Shown here piece by piece: positions 22,068-25,017 of a stretch of DNA of 25,017 nucleotides (position 1 is its first letter; each line of letters starts with the position of its first letter). This DNA comes from Ferruginibacter sp. (GTDB lineage Bacteria > Bacteroidota > Bacteroidia > Chitinophagales > Chitinophagaceae): contig VERM01000001.1 of NCBI GenBank assembly GCA_018882645.1, forward strand, positions 1 through 25,017. Reading direction: 5' to 3'. Position numbers and translations under genes: made by a program. The notes beneath the pieces are model-generated. The model saw nothing but the letters and a program-made list of their open reading frames with translations. It was not told the origin of the DNA and searched no databases.

Positions 22068-24107
22068 ATGCCATTCAAACTACATTCCGAATATATACCC
22101 GCCGGCGATCAGCCGCTTGCCATTGCTGAATTGACTCAGGGTTTACTTGACGGAGAACCCTATCAGACGCTTTTGGGGGTTACGGGTAGTGGGAAGACAT
22201 TCACCATGGCGAATGTGATTCAGAATATTGAAAGGCCAACGCTGGTGCTGACACATAACAAAACACTGGTTGCTCAGTTGTACGGTGAGTTCAAACAGTT
22301 TTTTCCTGAGAATGCAGTAGGTTATTTCGTTTCGTATTATGATTATTATCAACCGGAGGCATATATGCCGGTGTCGAATACATACATAGAAAAAGATTTG
22401 AGCATCAATGAAGAGCTGGATAAACTTCGTCTGCAGGCCACCGCACAGTTGCTCAGCGGCAGAAGAGATATCGTGATTGTTGCCAGCGTAAGTTGTATTT
22501 ATGGTATGGGTAATCCAACCGAATATGAAAACGGAATCATTCGATTGCATAAAGGACAAGTGATTTCAAGGCAGGGATTTTTGCATGCTTTAGTCAATTC
22601 ATTATACCACAGAAGCCAGGGGGATTTTGAAAGAGGATCGTTTCGCGTAAAGGGCGATACAATAGACATTAACCTTCCTTATGTTGACTTCGGTTATCGC
22701 ATTTGTTTTTTTGGAGATGAAATTGAAAGCATTGAAACGCTGGAGCTCTCTTCAGGCAAGCGCATCAGCAGTGTAGAGAATGCTGCAATTTTTCCCGCCA
22801 ACCTTTATCTTGCGCCGAAAGATATGATGGCACAGGTGATTAATGAAATACAGGATGAGTGTGCCGCACAGGTGGAATACTTTAAAAATTCAGGAAAGTT
22901 GATGGAAGCGCAGCGTATATACGAGAGAGTTAGTTATGATCTCGAAATGATTCGTGAGCTGGGGTATTGTACCGGTATTGAAAACTACTCTCGCTTTTTT
23001 GACAGAAGAAATCCCGGAGCCAGACCATTTTGTCTGTTGGATTATTTCCCTAAAGATTACCTTACCATCATAGATGAAAGCCATCAGACTATTCCTCAAA
23101 TAAGCGGCATGTATGGTGGCGATCGCAGTCGCAAGCTTGTATTGGTGGATTATGGATTCCGTTTGCCATCGGCACTGGACAACAGGCCGCAGAACTTCAA
23201 TGAGTTTGAAAACCTAACGAACCAGGTTGTCTTTGTTTCCGCTACACCGGGAGAGTATGAGTTGCAAAAATGTGGGGGCGTCGTAGTGGAACAAGTGGTG
23301 AGACCGACGGGTTTGTTGGATCCGCCCATCGAAGTGAGGCCTTCATTGAATCAGATAGATGATTTACTGGATGAGATTGATAAGTGTATAACGAAAGGAG
23401 ATCGTGTGCTGGTTACAACATTGACCAAGCGCATGGCGGAAGAGATGAATAAATATCTGGGTCGAATTAACATCAAATCAAAATACATTCACAGCGATGT
23501 GGATACGCTGGAGCGCGTGGAAATCTTAAGAGAACTGCGATTGGGAAAGATAGATGTTTTGGTGGGTGTAAATTTATTGAGAGAGGGCCTTGATTTGCCG
23601 GAGGTGTCGTTGGTTGCTGTCATGGATGCAGATAAAGAAGGTTTTTTAAGAAATGAAAAAAGCCTTACCCAAACTGCAGGCAGGGCTGCCCGTAATGTGG
23701 ATGGTAAAGTTATTTTTTATGCCGACCGTATCACGCAAAGCATGCAGAAAACGATTGACGAAACGAATCGAAGAAGAGAAAAGCAGTTGGCATACAATGC
23801 AGCACACGGTATCATTCCCACAACTATAAAAAAAACTACAGAGCAGGTGATGGCTCAGGGAAGTGTATTGGATGTGAAGGGGTACGATCCTTCCAATCCT
23901 TATGCGTTGCAAAATGAAACCCAGCCGATTGCATTTGCGGCGGAAGAACAGGATGAATATTCGACCATCCCCCAGATGGAGAAAGCCATAGCTAAGGTTA
24001 AGAAGGCGATGGAGAAGGCGGCACGTGATATGGATTTTATGGAAGCCGCGAGGTTAAGAGACCGAATGTTTGAGTTGAAAAAGCAGCTGGAAAGAATGCA
24101 GGGATAA
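22068..24107 (+). CDS. uvrB: Excinuclease ABC subunit B
   Basis: 679 residues, the normal length. UvrB is the damage-verifying helicase-like subunit of nucleotide excision repair: it is loaded by UvrA and then recruits UvrC. Walker A GVTGSGKT is at 37-44 after the Q-motif-like PAGDQP. The beta-hairpin that inserts between DNA strands is YYDYYQPEAY at 90-99. IDESHQTIPQISGMYGGDRSRK, the helicase segment VLVTTLTKRMAEEM, GVNLLREGLDLPEVSLVAV and QTAGRAARN follow. The C-terminal UVR domain (about 638-673, MEKAIAKVKKAMEKAARDMDFMEAARLRD) binds UvrC. It is transcribed away from typA. Confidence 0.98.
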   Translation: MPFKLHSEYIPAGDQPLAIAELTQGLLDGEPYQTLLGVTGSGKTFTMANVIQNIERPTLVLTHNKTLVAQLYGEFKQFFPENAVGYFVSYYDYYQPEAYMPVSNTYIEKDLSINEELDKLRLQATAQLLSGRRDIVIVASVSCIYGMGNPTEYENGIIRLHKGQVISRQGFLHALVNSLYHRSQGDFERGSFRVKGDTIDINLPYVDFGYRICFFGDEIESIETLELSSGKRISSVENAAIFPANLYLAPKDMMAQVINEIQDECAAQVEYFKNSGKLMEAQRIYERVSYDLEMIRELGYCTGIENYSRFFDRRNPGARPFCLLDYFPKDYLTIIDESHQTIPQISGMYGGDRSRKLVLVDYGFRLPSALDNRPQNFNEFENLTNQVVFVSATPGEYELQKCGGVVVEQVVRPTGLLDPPIEVRPSLNQIDDLLDEIDKCITKGDRVLVTTLTKRMAEEMNKYLGRINIKSKYIHSDVDTLERVEILRELRLGKIDVLVGVNLLREGLDLPEVSLVAVMDADKEGFLRNEKSLTQTAGRAARNVDGKVIFYADRITQSMQKTIDETNRRREKQLAYNAAHGIIPTTIKKTTEQVMAQGSVLDVKGYDPSNPYALQNETQPIAFAAEEQDEYSTIPQMEKAIAKVKKAMEKAARDMDFMEAARLRDRMFELKKQLERMQG

Positions 24108-24267
24108 AAGAATAGTAGTATCAACGTCATTATTTTATTTTTCAGGTCAAACGTGAAAACAATTTGGCTGAGAAGTTTGTCTTATATAATATCCAGTATT
24201 AGAAAATTTCTTGCAATTACTGATTCGGGAAAAATCGATTGTTTAAACCTGAGAAAATAAATTCTTT

Positions 24268-25017
24268 ATGTTCAAATACCTTATTTGTTCTGCTCTAATA
24301 TTCTTTACTATTATAGCTGATGCTCAACCTTTTTATCAAAGAGGATTCCGTTCCGTTACATACTCCGATCCGTCTCGCCCTGGAAGATCCATCACAACTG
24401 ATGTGTATTATCCGGCAAACACTGCCGGCAACAATGTGGCCATTGCATCCGGCGTAAATCTTTTTCCTGTTGTTGTATTCGGACATGGATTTGTATTGCC
24501 TGCATCGGCATATACCAAATTGGCGGATACGCTTACACGTTATGGATATATAGTAGCATTTCCTACAACGGAGTCAGGATTTTCTCCCTCACATGAGAAT
24601 TTTGGAAAAGATTTGAGTTATCTCTGTTCTGCCATTATTCAATCCGGAAGCGATCCCGCATCTTTTCTTTTCAGACGCGTTGCTTCAAAAGCTGCAGTAG
24701 GCGGACATTCTATGGGAGGAGGATGCAGTTTTCTAGCCGCCGCATCAGGGAATCCTGATATTTATGCATTGTTCAATTTGGCTGCTGCTGAAACCAATCC
24801 ATCTGCAACTACGGCAGCGGGCTCAGTAAATATACCGTCACTGTTGTTTTCGGGGAGCAACGACTGTATTGTTCCTCCATCAACGCAACAAGGCATGTAC
24901 GCCAATCTTAAAGCCGATTGTAAATCTCAGGTTACTATTTCGGGTGCTACTCACTGTCAGATTGCTGATAATAATTTTACCTGCACTTTTGGTCAGGCCA
25001 GCAGCGGTTGTAATAGT
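24268..25017 (+). CDS. Secreted alpha/beta hydrolase (3' end cut by window)
   Basis: 250 codons are visible and open at the window end. A signal peptide (residues 1-19, ending ADA before Q) is followed by QPFYQRGFRSVTYSDPSRPGRSITTDVYYPA, the entry strand pattern of platelet-activating-factor acetylhydrolase/dienelactone-hydrolase-like proteins. The oxyanion region is VFGHGF, the nucleophile elbow GGHSMGGG gives Ser148, and SGSNDCIVPP (Asp199) and GATHCQI (His229) complete the probable catalytic triad. Three further Cys residues (200, 230 and 237) suggest disulphides in an exported protein. The substrate is unknown; a polyester or lipid esterase is possible. I chose the ATG at 24268 for its signal peptide. 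The 160 bases between uvrB and this gene hold nothing I can name. Confidence 0.85.
   Translation, partial: MFKYLICSALIFFTIIADAQPFYQRGFRSVTYSDPSRPGRSITTDVYYPANTAGNNVAIASGVNLFPVVVFGHGFVLPASAYTKLADTLTRYGYIVAFPTTESGFSPSHENFGKDLSYLCSAIIQSGSDPASFLFRRVASKAAVGGHSMGGGCSFLAAASGNPDIYALFNLAAAETNPSATTAAGSVNIPSLLFSGSNDCIVPPSTQQGMYANLKADCKSQVTISGATHCQIADNNFTCTFGQASSGCNS

Noticed and set aside
24137..24257. Long-range inverted repeat TTTTTCAGGT / ACCTGAGAAA between uvrB and the hydrolase
   Set aside because: Nine of ten bases pair across a loop of about 100 bases in A+T-rich sequence; this could easily arise by chance.

Overview
The window looks like ordinary chromosome of a member of the Bacteroidota, probably close to Chitinophagaceae or other Sphingobacteriia-type lineages. 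The evidence is an A+T-rich sequence almost without Shine-Dalgarno sites, a good match to the Bacteroidota promoter (TTTG-N19-TAnnTTTG) in front of typA, a secreted metzincin carrying SusE/SusF-type modules, and the gene order coaX / outer-membrane barrel / lptC. No tRNA, rRNA, CRISPR array, integrase or transposase gene was seen.

Layout. 1-878: 3' part of a flavin reductase-like gene. 953-2473: lysS, followed by a palindromic repeat block. 2615-4784 (minus): a tight operon of an aldo/keto reductase, an ArsC/YffB-like protein and an HSDL2-like short-chain dehydrogenase. 4913-7621 (minus): coaX (type III pantothenate kinase), an outer-membrane barrel protein and lptC. 7799-10610 (plus): a small membrane protein and a secreted metalloprotease. 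10622-11260 (minus): a Lon substrate-binding-domain protein. 11373-17327 (plus): a seven-gene surface-glycan locus (two GT2 enzymes, a GT11 fucosyltransferase, a GT4 enzyme, a GT-B-like protein, a DUF268 protein and a methyltransferase-like protein). meaB follows 16 bases later. 18255-18491 (minus): a small CxxC membrane protein. 18597-19730 (minus): an AAA/DUF4143 ATPase between two 145-base direct repeats. 20072-21883 (minus): typA. 22068-24107 (plus): uvrB. From 24268 to the window end: a secreted alpha/beta hydrolase, cut off at its 3' end.

The coding genes are mostly recognisable families. The least explained material is non-coding. (a) An REP-like palindrome and tandem block after lysS is bracketed by a duplicated lysS 3' end. 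(b) A related three-hairpin element lies after typA. (c) An 88%-identical 145-base repeat flanks the DUF4143 ATPase, and its outer copy still encodes the last residues of a lost paralogue. (d) Four intergenic regions carry helically spaced GTTKAA-type hexamers (K = G or T) followed by their reverse complements, with a fixed period of 8, 9 or 10 bases at each site. I did not find a convincing new multi-gene defence or biosynthetic system; the glycan locus is the main accessory gene cluster.
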